Shown here in pieces: positions 13,712 to 20,682 of a stretch of DNA of 27,332 nucleotides; the stretch's first letter is position 1; each line of letters opens with the position of its first letter. This DNA is from a virus. The translations under genes were made by a program, and so were the position numbers. The notes under the pieces were generated by a model, which searched no databases, had not been told where the DNA came from, and was given only the letters and a program-made list of their open reading frames with translations. Where the stretch lies: positions 1 to 27,332 of IMG/VR virus record IMGVR_UViG_3300028920_000227, one strand, 5' to 3'.

Positions 13712-13728
13712 TGAAATCATTGACCTTT
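13712..13728 (+). repeat. 17-bp element shared with the iteron region
   Basis: TGAAATCATTGACCTTT here is identical to 5924-5940 inside the right half of the iteron dyad. It ends 5 bases before the sigma-54-type promoter. Confidence 0.7.
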
Positions 13729-13732
13729 AGTT

Positions 13733-13750
13733 TGGCACCAGGCTTGCAAT
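13733..13750 (+). promoter_or_regulatory. Sigma-54 type (-24/-12) promoter
   Basis: TTGGCACCAGGCTTGCAAT matches the YTGGCAC-N5-TTGCW consensus with exact spacing between GG (13734-13735) and GC (13746-13747). Transcription would start near 13759, giving a leader of about 55 bases before the ATG at 13814. Inverted copies of TTGACAG/CTGTCAA (13596 and 13672) lie upstream where an activator could bind. Confidence 0.55.
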
Positions 13751-13813
13751 GAGTAGAGACAAGGCGGCGATATGGAAATTGCCAAAACCGCAAACTGAAA
13801 AACGGGGATAACA

Positions 13814-13987
13814 ATGCTGGTGATCAAAAAAGGCTATCTTGTCGTAGCCAACAACCCCCTGACCGGCGCCGACCTTATCGGCAAGGTGCTTGAAATCCGC
13901 AACGAAAACATTTTTATTGAAACCTACGACGGTGAAATCCTCTGCCTTTTGCATGGCGACATTGTTTCGGCTACTCCCGACAGTTAG
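13814..13987 (+). CDS. Unknown 57-aa protein
   Basis: The ATG at 13814 has GGGGAT upstream. The product begins MLVIKKGYLVVANNPLTGAD and continues with a beta-rich pattern including VLEIRNENIFIETYDGEILC. It looks like a small beta barrel. It is the first gene after the sigma-54-type promoter and is followed by its own terminator, so it may be a single-gene unit. No family recognised. Confidence 0.65.
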   Translation: MLVIKKGYLVVANNPLTGADLIGKVLEIRNENIFIETYDGEILCLLHGDIVSATPDS

Positions 13988-14004
13988 ATATAATTATTGC
14001 AAAT

Positions 14005-14037
14005 TGGGCCGCGATTGCGGCCCATTGCTTTTATTTA
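14005..14037 (+). terminator. Rho-independent terminator after the 57-aa gene
   Basis: TGGGCCGC and GCGGCCCA form a perfect 8-bp stem with a GATT tetraloop, followed by TTGCTTTTATTT on the plus strand. The U-tract is interrupted, so some read-through to the next genes is possible. Confidence 0.75.
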
Positions 14038-14062
14038 GAGAAACAAACGACAGGGGGACGGA

Positions 14063-14221
14063 ATGAAATCGCGCCGCGTCGAATTTAGGATTGCATGGGA
14101 CACCTGGCAAATGTTCCTCGATCGGTGCGCGCAGCTTGACAGCACACCGTCGAAAGTGCTGCGTCGCCTGGTCGCCGAATGGCTGGAGAAATTCGACAAT
14201 CACAAAAGGGAGATAAGGTAA
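14063..14221 (+). CDS. Ribbon-helix-helix-like protein (52 aa)
   Basis: The ATG at 14063 follows GGGGGACGGA. The product begins MKSRRVEFRIAWDTWQMFLD and then has TPSKVLRRLVAEWLE. The basic strand RRVEFRI plus two helices is a CopG/Arc-like layout, so it may be a DNA-binding regulator of the late rightward genes. It shares one base with the next gene (TAATG). Confidence 0.65.
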   Translation: MKSRRVEFRIAWDTWQMFLDRCAQLDSTPSKVLRRLVAEWLEKFDNHKREIR

Positions 14222-14367
14222 TGTATGTTTACAAAGACGATCAGCAGGATTTTGGATGTTATACGGTTGGCTATTATGATCCTCAAGGCAATTGGCATCC
14301 TGAATCAGACCATGACACCGCCGAACAGGCCGCCGAACGCGTAAGATATTTGAACGGTGGCAACTGA
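14221..14367 (+). CDS. Small phage protein with YLNGG tail (48 aa)
   Basis: The ATG at 14221 overlaps the previous stop as TAATG and has AGATAAGG upstream. The product reads MYVYKDDQQDFGCYTVGYYD, then PQGNWHPESDHD, and ends AAERVRYLNGGN. This YxVGYYxPxGxW...SDH...A..V.YLNGG pattern recurs in small proteins of many tailed phages, with no function known to me. The longer frame from 14179 is not used because it lies inside the previous gene. Confidence 0.7.
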   Translation: MYVYKDDQQDFGCYTVGYYDPQGNWHPESDHDTAEQAAERVRYLNGGN

Positions 14368-14402
14368 AAAATAACCGCCGGCGCCAGGGATTGCGCCGAC
14401 GG
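14362..14402 (-). terminator. Terminator for the minus-strand gene 14441-14641
   Basis: On the minus strand CCGTCGGCGC pairs with GCGCCGGCGG (one mismatch) around 8 bases, followed by TTATTTTT. It sits between convergent genes and ends the leftward gene. Confidence 0.65.
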
Positions 14403-14440
14403 CCGTCCAACGTATTTGTCGGAAATCCAGTGCTTTTATC

Positions 14441-14641
14441 TTACTTGATTCCCCAAGCCTTGGCGATTTTTTCCACCAGCATATCGTCAATCTCGGTCCA
14501 TGCCGTGTCTGCGGCAAACTCCCTGAGCTTGGCAATGGCAAACTGCTTGGCCGCCTGCTCCCACTTTTGCATCATTTCCGGCGTGATGTACTGGCTGATA
14601 AGCTCGGCCACAAGCTCCAAAATCCATTTTTTGATGTCCAT
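14441..14641 (-). CDS. Unknown 66-aa amphipathic helical protein
   Basis: The ATG at 14641 has AAAGGGAC upstream. The product begins MDIKKWILELVAELISQYIT and continues with two more predicted helices, including WEQAAKQFAIAKLREFA. It has no clear membrane helix. It is the only leftward gene in the rightward block and has its own terminator. It is divergent from the lipoprotein-like gene with 62 bases between, so its timing may differ from its neighbours. Function unknown. Confidence 0.65.
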   Translation of the reverse strand: MDIKKWILELVAELISQYITPEMMQKWEQAAKQFAIAKLREFAADTAWTEIDDMLVEKIAKAWGIK

Positions 14642-14669
14642 CGAACGTCCCTTTCGATATGATTAAATT

Positions 14670-14677
14670 GTGATCAC
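14670..14677. promoter_or_regulatory. GTGATCAC palindrome in a divergent gap
   Basis: A perfect 8-base palindrome lies in the 62-base gap between the divergent genes starting at 14641 and 14704. Short palindromes in such gaps are often operators; this one is tentative. Confidence 0.25.
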
Positions 14678-14703
14678 CCACATATTTTACCATGAGGTTA
14701 AAA

Positions 14704-15585
14704 ATGCGCCTATTGTTGACCGTGCTTGTCATAATTACCGCAAGCTGCGCCTGGCTGCGCTCTGATCCTAAAGATGATCCGGATTTCGACCGATACGAGG
14801 AACTGCGGGCGGTCCATCAACACTGGCTGCAGGCGCTTCATGGACTGAGAAACGCCGAAACGACATGGCCGGCGAACGATTGTGACGCCTGGATATGGAC
14901 CGGCAAAGCCGTTGCCGCCGGCGCAATGGACATCAACCTTGGCCTGTCCGAATATCCCGGCGAGCCAGGACGGTATGGTCGCCGCCCGCCCATTGACAGC
15001 CGCTGGTGCTGGCAGGACGGCCACGCATACGGCTCGGCGTCAACCTGGAGCCGTGACATGTTCAAGTGCGGCATGCTGGTTTATGCGCTGCAAACGGGCG
15101 CCCTTGATATGCTCCAGTGGCACCGCGCCTATGGACAAGACAACGGCTGGATTATGGGCGAACCCGCCGGTAGTGACCGGGTTGTATATACGCCGGCCAT
15201 TCGCGGCCATCTGAGCCGGGCGATTGAGCACCTTGGCGGAGGCAGTGATGACGATGGCCTGATACCGGATATCTATATTGCCGGTCAGACCGATTACAAG
15301 GCCCACTTGCAAATGTGCGGCATATGGGCCGATGGCCGGATCAAGGGAACGCTGTCGCCGGCGCAGATCAAACGGATTGAGGAACACAGTGCGAGAAGCC
15401 CTGAAACAATTTTTTATCAATTTATGCTTGCTCGCTGGGTGTCTGGTGATCTTGATCCTGTTGCTGATGCTCTCTTAGCAGACCCAGCCACGGCAGGCGA
15501 ATACGTGCGTTGCGGTGACAGCGAGCCGGCCTGCCAGCTTGCCGAAAAAGCGTGGGTTGCAAGTTTGATATTGGAGTTGAAATGA
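14704..15585 (+). CDS. Lipoprotein-like secreted protein of unknown function
   Basis: From the ATG at 14704 (GAGG site) the product is 293 residues. It opens MRLLLTVLVIITASCAWLR, a short basic start, hydrophobic core and a Cys at residue 15 that could be lipidated; the lipobox is imperfect. The mature part is Trp-rich, with CDAWIWTGKAVAAG, DGHAYGSASTWSRDMFKCGM, QDNGWIMGEP and paired cysteines. This recalls phage-encoded exported proteins of unknown role. Being next to the holin/spanin-like gene, it may act at the envelope in lysis or superinfection exclusion; that is inference. Another ORF is nested near its 3' end (15389-15478). Confidence 0.65.
   Translation: MRLLLTVLVIITASCAWLRSDPKDDPDFDRYEELRAVHQHWLQALHGLRNAETTWPANDCDAWIWTGKAVAAGAMDINLGLSEYPGEPGRYGRRPPIDSRWCWQDGHAYGSASTWSRDMFKCGMLVYALQTGALDMLQWHRAYGQDNGWIMGEPAGSDRVVYTPAIRGHLSRAIEHLGGGSDDDGLIPDIYIAGQTDYKAHLQMCGIWADGRIKGTLSPAQIKRIEEHSARSPETIFYQFMLARWVSGDLDPVADALLADPATAGEYVRCGDSEPACQLAEKAWVASLILELK
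15389..15478 (+). CDS. Possible nested membrane peptide (29 aa) inside the lipoprotein-like gene
   Basis: A GTG at 15389 is preceded by GAGGAACACA, a well-placed ribosome site, and opens a frame ending in a long hydrophobic stretch, LCLLAGCLVILILLLML. It lies out of frame within the lipoprotein-like gene. Nested small membrane proteins are known in phage lysis cassettes (Rz1 in Rz, antiholins). It may also be chance. Confidence 0.35.
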   Translation: MREALKQFFINLCLLAGCLVILILLLMLS

Positions 15586-15851
15586 TGGACCTTGGCCAGT
15601 TTGTTGAGCCGGCCGCAATTACTGGCGCAGGCATGGCCGCCACGGGAGCGGCCTGGTGGTTTAAAAGATGGACGCAAAACGTTGATCGAAGCCTTGCCGG
15701 AATCGCCGAAATCCTGCGCCACCTGTCGGAAAAAACCGCCGTTGCGGAATCGCAGTTAAAAGACATTGACCGCCTGCGCGAGCGGTCAATAATAAACGAA
15801 CAACGCATCCTTGCCGCACACCGCCGCCTTGACGAGCACAGCAACCACTGA
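15582..15851 (+). CDS. Small membrane protein with coiled coil, holin/spanin-like
   Basis: The start ATG at 15582 overlaps the upstream TGA as ATGA and follows TTGGAG. The 89-residue product begins MMDLGQFVEPAAITGAGMAA. One membrane helix spans about residues 12-27 (ITGAGMAATGAAWWF). A long charged helix follows, with LAGIAEILRHLSEKTAVAES and QLKDIDRLRERS, likely a coiled coil. One N-terminal helix and a coiled-coil domain fit an i-spanin or a class III-like holin. Its stop codon directly abuts the stop of the convergent fibre gene. Confidence 0.6.
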   Translation: MMDLGQFVEPAAITGAGMAATGAAWWFKRWTQNVDRSLAGIAEILRHLSEKTAVAESQLKDIDRLRERSIINEQRILAAHRRLDEHSNH

Positions 15852-18143
15852 TTACATCACGCCGCCGATGCGGTGTCCCTCAAAATGGCATCGTCCATTT
15901 ACAGCGGTAACTACAGGTGTTCCGGTTACAGATTCAAGAATATTAACGTGTACATATTCGCCAGCTTCAAGGTAAAGAGTACTGCTACCGCGAAAATTTG
16001 GCGCTAATGATGCCGTTGAAGGGGCCTCCCAACGGTCTAACCATGATCCTCCATACGCCGCGCCGTTTTTGTATAATTCCATGTTCATGTATTGCGTTGC
16101 ATTAACCGATAGGGATTGCATTTGTAAATAGACATTAAAAACGTAAAACCCGGCAATCGGCGCCGTAAATGTTGTATTTGAGCTAAATGCGTTATGCGTG
16201 TCGTAACGTTTTGTTTGAAATTGAACCGTGTTGGTTACGCCACCGCTCATACTTTGGCCGGTTGTGTCGGTTATATATTTAAATGCCACAACCTCACTCG
16301 CCGCGATTGACGACGGGCCGGATAGGCGCTCTATGGAAAAATAGTTATCTGTCCCTTGCGACAAAAATTCGCAATTGGCGTCGTTGCTGTCCATCGAAAT
16401 CCGTACTGTGTCGCCTGCGTCCAGCCAGGCAATGTCTCTAACAGCAACACTGGTATTAAGGCCTGTTGTTGTCGATGAATAGTACTCGCGGTTAACGCCT
16501 AGATATGTGCCTGTGGATGGCGTTGTTGAGTTTTTCATAATGCGCAATTGCGCGTAACTGGTAGTCCCTGCGCTTGCCGTCAATTCCCAAAATACGTGTG
16601 CATATATTTCATAATAACCGGAGACAGGCGCCGTATATCTGTGGCCTGAGGACGCTGTAGTGCCAGTAGAGCCAAGATTTTCCATGCCGGTGTGTGTATC
16701 GAATTGCAATAAACCAAATTGTAGCCATTGTTCTGTCGTGCCGATTGTATCGCCGCCGCCGCCCGTAACTTTTGCCGCCACAATTCTTGTTTCACCTTCG
16801 TTCGACATGACCGTGTTGCTTGACCAGCCGGCTACAGGAATAAGATCTGTCTGTAAATAAACTCTATCTTGCGCGGCCCATACAAACGGGAGTGTTGCAC
16901 TCTGCGCTCCCCAGGTTTGGCTGCCACTCAAATATGATAATGCAAACGAAGTAGTAGAATTAAATTTAACCCTTCCGTTATATGATGGGCCAGTAGCATC
17001 ATAAAACGAAACCTTGCCTACCATATGGCTATTTCCTGAAACGACAAATTTTGAATTATCTAACACAACCCCGTCAGGGGGACTAAAAGTTATGCTTCCA
17101 GTAAATGCCCCTGTTGTTTCTAGGTCAATATATCCATTTATTTGAATGCTATCACCAACCCTTCGCCATCTAAAAATTCTTGTAGAATCCCCAAGAGTGA
17201 AATTTGTAAATGTTGGCTCATAGTCAACCCAATCCGTCATCGCCGGACCATACACCTTTGTTTGCGGTCCGGTTTCGATTGTGCTCACCTGCAAATCCCA
17301 AGCGCTTGCGTTGGTGCTGGCAATGTGCAGGATAAGCCGGTAGTCATCGTTTCCCGCCTGCGGCTGCCAGGTTGTTTCAAAAACGCCTTGCGTTGCGTTA
17401 AGTTCGTACGTGTGCGGTTGGATAAGGTTGGTGCCGTCCTTGTCGTATATGTAAACGGCCAAATCCTCGGCTGCAAAATTAGCGCTGCCCTGGAAATAAA
17501 ACTTGGTTTTCATAAGCTGCGGCATGTCTTTAAAGATTTTATCAATGGTAAAATCAAACGCCACACCTTCGCCCTGGCGGTTTGCCGCATCCTTGCTGAG
17601 CTTGTAATCCTGCGCACCGATAAGCGGGTTGCTGGAGTTTGCCGCCCAAGTCACGTTTGGGCTGCCGCCTGTGCCGTCATCGGGGACCGTATCGTCTGGC
17701 GAGCCGTCGTCTGTGTCCTCGTATTCCGCGCCGTCGCTCATCGTAATGTAGTTGATACCGCCTGCGCCGCCTGCGCCTAGGTCGGTCCAGGCGCCAGCCG
17801 CGTACACGCGCACGGTATCGGTTGCCGTGTTGTAATAGCAATCGCCATCTTCGGCGGCGCTGTCCTTGTTGGTAACATAGGCCGCATCATCGGCGAAATT
17901 GGGAAAATACTGCGCATAGTCGCCGATATCAACCCAGCCGCCGTCAGCATATAGCCGGCAGGTATGGCGGGTTGTATTGTAGTAAAAATCACCGTCATCG
18001 GCCGCGCTGCCTTTTGCCGTCACGTAGGCCGCATCGTTTGCATATTCGGCCAGTGAGCTTGCCTCGTTTTCAATGCTCAAGTCGCTCGGTGATCCTACCG
18101 TAGTGCCTTCGCTAAAACGCAGTTTTCTGATTTCGCCTGCCAT
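15852..18143 (-). CDS. Tail fibre / receptor-binding protein with C1q-like domains
   Basis: This 763-residue protein is last in the tail operon, the usual fibre position. The N-terminus holds two tandem 39-residue repeats (about 36-74 and 85-123): DAAYVTAKGSAADDGDFYYN and DAAYVTNKDSAAEDGDCYYN, each ending near W.D.G. Two C1q/TNF-like jelly-roll domains follow at the C-terminus: one about 480-610 (YTAPVSGYYEIYAHVFWEL) and one about 640-763 (FTAPIAGFYVFNVYLQM). C1q domains trimerise and bind ligands, so host receptor binding is likely. The middle region (about 290-430) is beta-rich. It overlaps the upstream gene by one base (TAATG). Confidence 0.8.
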   Translation of the reverse strand: MAGEIRKLRFSEGTTVGSPSDLSIENEASSLAEYANDAAYVTAKGSAADDGDFYYNTTRHTCRLYADGGWVDIGDYAQYFPNFADDAAYVTNKDSAAEDGDCYYNTATDTVRVYAAGAWTDLGAGGAGGINYITMSDGAEYEDTDDGSPDDTVPDDGTGGSPNVTWAANSSNPLIGAQDYKLSKDAANRQGEGVAFDFTIDKIFKDMPQLMKTKFYFQGSANFAAEDLAVYIYDKDGTNLIQPHTYELNATQGVFETTWQPQAGNDDYRLILHIASTNASAWDLQVSTIETGPQTKVYGPAMTDWVDYEPTFTNFTLGDSTRIFRWRRVGDSIQINGYIDLETTGAFTGSITFSPPDGVVLDNSKFVVSGNSHMVGKVSFYDATGPSYNGRVKFNSTTSFALSYLSGSQTWGAQSATLPFVWAAQDRVYLQTDLIPVAGWSSNTVMSNEGETRIVAAKVTGGGGDTIGTTEQWLQFGLLQFDTHTGMENLGSTGTTASSGHRYTAPVSGYYEIYAHVFWELTASAGTTSYAQLRIMKNSTTPSTGTYLGVNREYYSSTTTGLNTSVAVRDIAWLDAGDTVRISMDSNDANCEFLSQGTDNYFSIERLSGPSSIAASEVVAFKYITDTTGQSMSGGVTNTVQFQTKRYDTHNAFSSNTTFTAPIAGFYVFNVYLQMQSLSVNATQYMNMELYKNGAAYGGSWLDRWEAPSTASLAPNFRGSSTLYLEAGEYVHVNILESVTGTPVVTAVNGRCHFEGHRIGGVM

Positions 18144-20224
18144 TACAAATCTCCCAAATCGTCGGCCTCAATGCTGGTTTTTTCGCTGCCCTTGCTGATT
18201 TCAGTAATTTTAACCTGCTTATCGCCGCCGGGTATTGTATCAGATACTATTTTTATATCGTCGCCGATAATATTATCAAGGTTATGGGTTGCCGTGTCTA
18301 TCCTGTAACGGCGCTTTGGTGCGCTGCGCATATCAAGCAAATCAGGCAACCGCCCTGTGATATCGTCCAAAACGTGCTCGATTTTCTCAGGCGCCTCTAT
18401 TTCATGCAAATACCTGGCGCTGTCGTTTGATACAACGGCGGCAGCAGATTGTTCGTCCTGCGTTATTATTTCCTCGGCATGCATGTTTGATGCGGTCAAT
18501 TCGGTTTTTATATCACGGTAATTTATTTCAACGTCAACAGAATCCTTTAGAATTTCCATTTCTGTCGTCTCATCTGTTGACGATGGCGTTGCAAGCACAT
18601 GATATTCAATTTCATTATCTGAATTGAGCGTGATATAGCTTCCGCAACTTTCGCAAATGCTTTGCAAATACTGTATATAAGTGCGGTAATCGTTATCTGT
18701 TTTAAACGGTATCGACATACGCAAGTTTGCAGTTAAATCGCTGCCAGCTTGCGTGAAACTTGCCGCATTTGCCGTCAACCCTGCCGCCTCAACAATGGCC
18801 TTAACGCCGTCCTCGTGTGAAATGTTGTCGGCCGTGTGCAAAATATATCTTATTTGATCCTCGTTTGGATCAATCGGAGAGTGAGATGCTCCAGCGTAAC
18901 CATTTTCAGCGTTTGTAACAAATGTAATGTAATGCTGCAACGTGCCGCCAGGCAATGCCGTTGTGTAATGCGTAAAATCAATACCGTCAGCAATCCACGG
19001 GATATGTATGTCTGTGTCTGCCGCGTCCCACCACCAAACTATAGGCTGCGCAAGCGGAGTAAACGTCGAAAGTGAACCGGTAGCCGTATCGTATTCGCGC
19101 AATACGCAGTTATATGTGTTGCTATCGCCAGACCATGTAAACTGCTTGTTATGCAAAACGTAAGCATAGTGCGTGCCAAGGCCGTCAGTGGTTGTGTATT
19201 TTACGGTTTCGCCAATTTCAAGATTATGGCCGCTGAAATAGATAAGCCATTCCTGTCCGGTTGTGTGCTCACGCACAACAGAGCCGAATGTTTGTGTCCG
19301 GATGCCGTTTGATCCTGTGCGGCCGAGATACCACGTTCTATTTGTTGTGCCGCTTATATCGCCCTGGTATGGATTTGCAACGGCGGCGAATCCATCACGT
19401 GGCCGATATCTTGGATAAGGATTTGCTGCCGTGCTTGTAACGTCTGAAAGCGTAAACCATGACGATTTGAAAATAAAAGGTCTTGGCGTTGTGTTTGCAT
19501 CCGGCCAAAAACTGGCGGTTGCCGTGCGGCGGTAATAGGCGCTGTTTGCTTCCTCGCCCATTGTTGCCTTCTCATTAAGTTGCGCCAGTGCGTCATATAT
19601 GCCTATCGTGACTGTGTTATTTGAAAGCCTGATACTTTGCATTTTGCCGGTATATACACGCTCGATTGTGGCATCAACGCCAAACCATGCGACGATTTCC
19701 TTGTTATAAAAACTATCGCGGTTGTCTGTTACATATTGTTGAAAATCATTGTCATGGTTTATGATTTTTATAGATGACGATCCAATCGTTATAACGCCTT
19801 GCGTTATATCCCTGATTGTCTGCGTGAATTGCGGATATCTGTCAATCCTTGGGCGCCATTCGGCAACGGGATTGCTTCCGCTTATCGCATTTTCAGGATT
19901 TTGGCCAAAGTATCTCGTTTTTTCTCCGGTGAAAAACAGGTAATAAAATACAACAATACTGCCGGCGCCGCCTGTTTGCTTGACCTTCAATGTGCTTGTA
20001 TCGGCGTCATAATACCATGTACCGCTGGCTGTTGGCGGGTTTATCGCAACCTCGGTTAATTCAACACCGTTGCGTTTTACAGAAACAGGTTGGCTTTCAA
20101 ATGGCCATGTTGTGCCATACAGGTCTGTTGCCAACGTTGAAAAAACAGGCAAACGCGCAGGTTTTAAGCGCACCAGCATAAACCGTTCGCTTGCGTCCCT
20201 ATCTTTTGCCGTCCCAAACGTCAT
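18143..20224 (-). CDS. Tail tip/hub-like protein
   Basis: The 693-residue product begins MTFGTAKDRDASERFMLVRL. Its position after the tape measure and two minor tail proteins, and its mixed beta pattern with RDITQGVITIGSSSIKIINH, fit a siphovirus tail-hub or tail-associated protein that forms the tip and links to the fibre. A segment with LRMSIPFKTDNDYRTYIQYL and ICESCGSYITLNSDNEIEYH resembles the domain found in hub proteins that wrap the tube end. Assignment is by position and general pattern, not by a specific motif. It is coupled to neighbours by TAATG at both ends. Confidence 0.6.
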   Translation of the reverse strand: MTFGTAKDRDASERFMLVRLKPARLPVFSTLATDLYGTTWPFESQPVSVKRNGVELTEVAINPPTASGTWYYDADTSTLKVKQTGGAGSIVVFYYLFFTGEKTRYFGQNPENAISGSNPVAEWRPRIDRYPQFTQTIRDITQGVITIGSSSIKIINHDNDFQQYVTDNRDSFYNKEIVAWFGVDATIERVYTGKMQSIRLSNNTVTIGIYDALAQLNEKATMGEEANSAYYRRTATASFWPDANTTPRPFIFKSSWFTLSDVTSTAANPYPRYRPRDGFAAVANPYQGDISGTTNRTWYLGRTGSNGIRTQTFGSVVREHTTGQEWLIYFSGHNLEIGETVKYTTTDGLGTHYAYVLHNKQFTWSGDSNTYNCVLREYDTATGSLSTFTPLAQPIVWWWDAADTDIHIPWIADGIDFTHYTTALPGGTLQHYITFVTNAENGYAGASHSPIDPNEDQIRYILHTADNISHEDGVKAIVEAAGLTANAASFTQAGSDLTANLRMSIPFKTDNDYRTYIQYLQSICESCGSYITLNSDNEIEYHVLATPSSTDETTEMEILKDSVDVEINYRDIKTELTASNMHAEEIITQDEQSAAAVVSNDSARYLHEIEAPEKIEHVLDDITGRLPDLLDMRSAPKRRYRIDTATHNLDNIIGDDIKIVSDTIPGGDKQVKITEISKGSEKTSIEADDLGDL

Positions 20225-20682
20225 TAGCTATATCCCAAAACGCTCGCCTGTATGCCGCGTGTAACCGCACTGGCCGGCGTGTTAACGTCATCCGGCCAAT
20301 CCAGCGACCATGCCCAATAATAAGAACCGGCAGAATACGTGTAATTGTTGACCTGGATGCCGAAATAATAGGTGTTGTCGCTGTCCAACTGCTCGCGGTT
20401 GAAATCAAACCGTACGCGGCCGATCCAATTGCTGCTTGTCAGGCTGTCGATCTCAGAAACCGCCACTTCCGCGCTGCTGGCAATCGGTGTGCTCAAATCC
20501 TCATTGCCGTATATGTGAAGTTGAAGCGTTTCGCTGCCGCTGTGGGCGCCAAGTTTGAACAGCCGGCAGGTGATATGGCCAAGCTCAATGTCGCCGCCAG
20601 GCACCAGGCTGCCGGCCTGCGTTGGCTGGTCATCGGTAACAATGATTAGGTATTGATCCTGAGGAAATTGACCGAAACCCAT
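20224..20682 (-). CDS. Minor tail protein (152 aa, beta-rich)
   Basis: The product begins MGFGQFPQDQYLIIVTDDQP and is rich in beta strands, with TLQLHIYGNEDLSTPIASSA and YYFGIQVNNYTYSAG, the look of a carbohydrate-binding or jelly-roll module. It sits between two minor tail genes and is TAATG-coupled on both sides. A tail tip accessory role is inferred from position alone. Confidence 0.55.
   Translation of the reverse strand: MGFGQFPQDQYLIIVTDDQPTQAGSLVPGGDIELGHITCRLFKLGAHSGSETLQLHIYGNEDLSTPIASSAEVAVSEIDSLTSSNWIGRVRFDFNREQLDSDNTYYFGIQVNNYTYSAGSYYWAWSLDWPDDVNTPASAVTRGIQASVLGYS

Noticed and set aside
13749-13811. 20-aa plus-strand ORF beginning MSRDKAAIWK and ending at the next ribosome site
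   Set aside because: Its ATG overlaps the -12 box of the sigma-54-type promoter and would lie before the predicted transcript start; too short to support.
17142-17780. 212-aa plus-strand ORF opposite the fibre gene
   Set aside because: Shadow frame with no family resemblance; the fibre frame is continuous.
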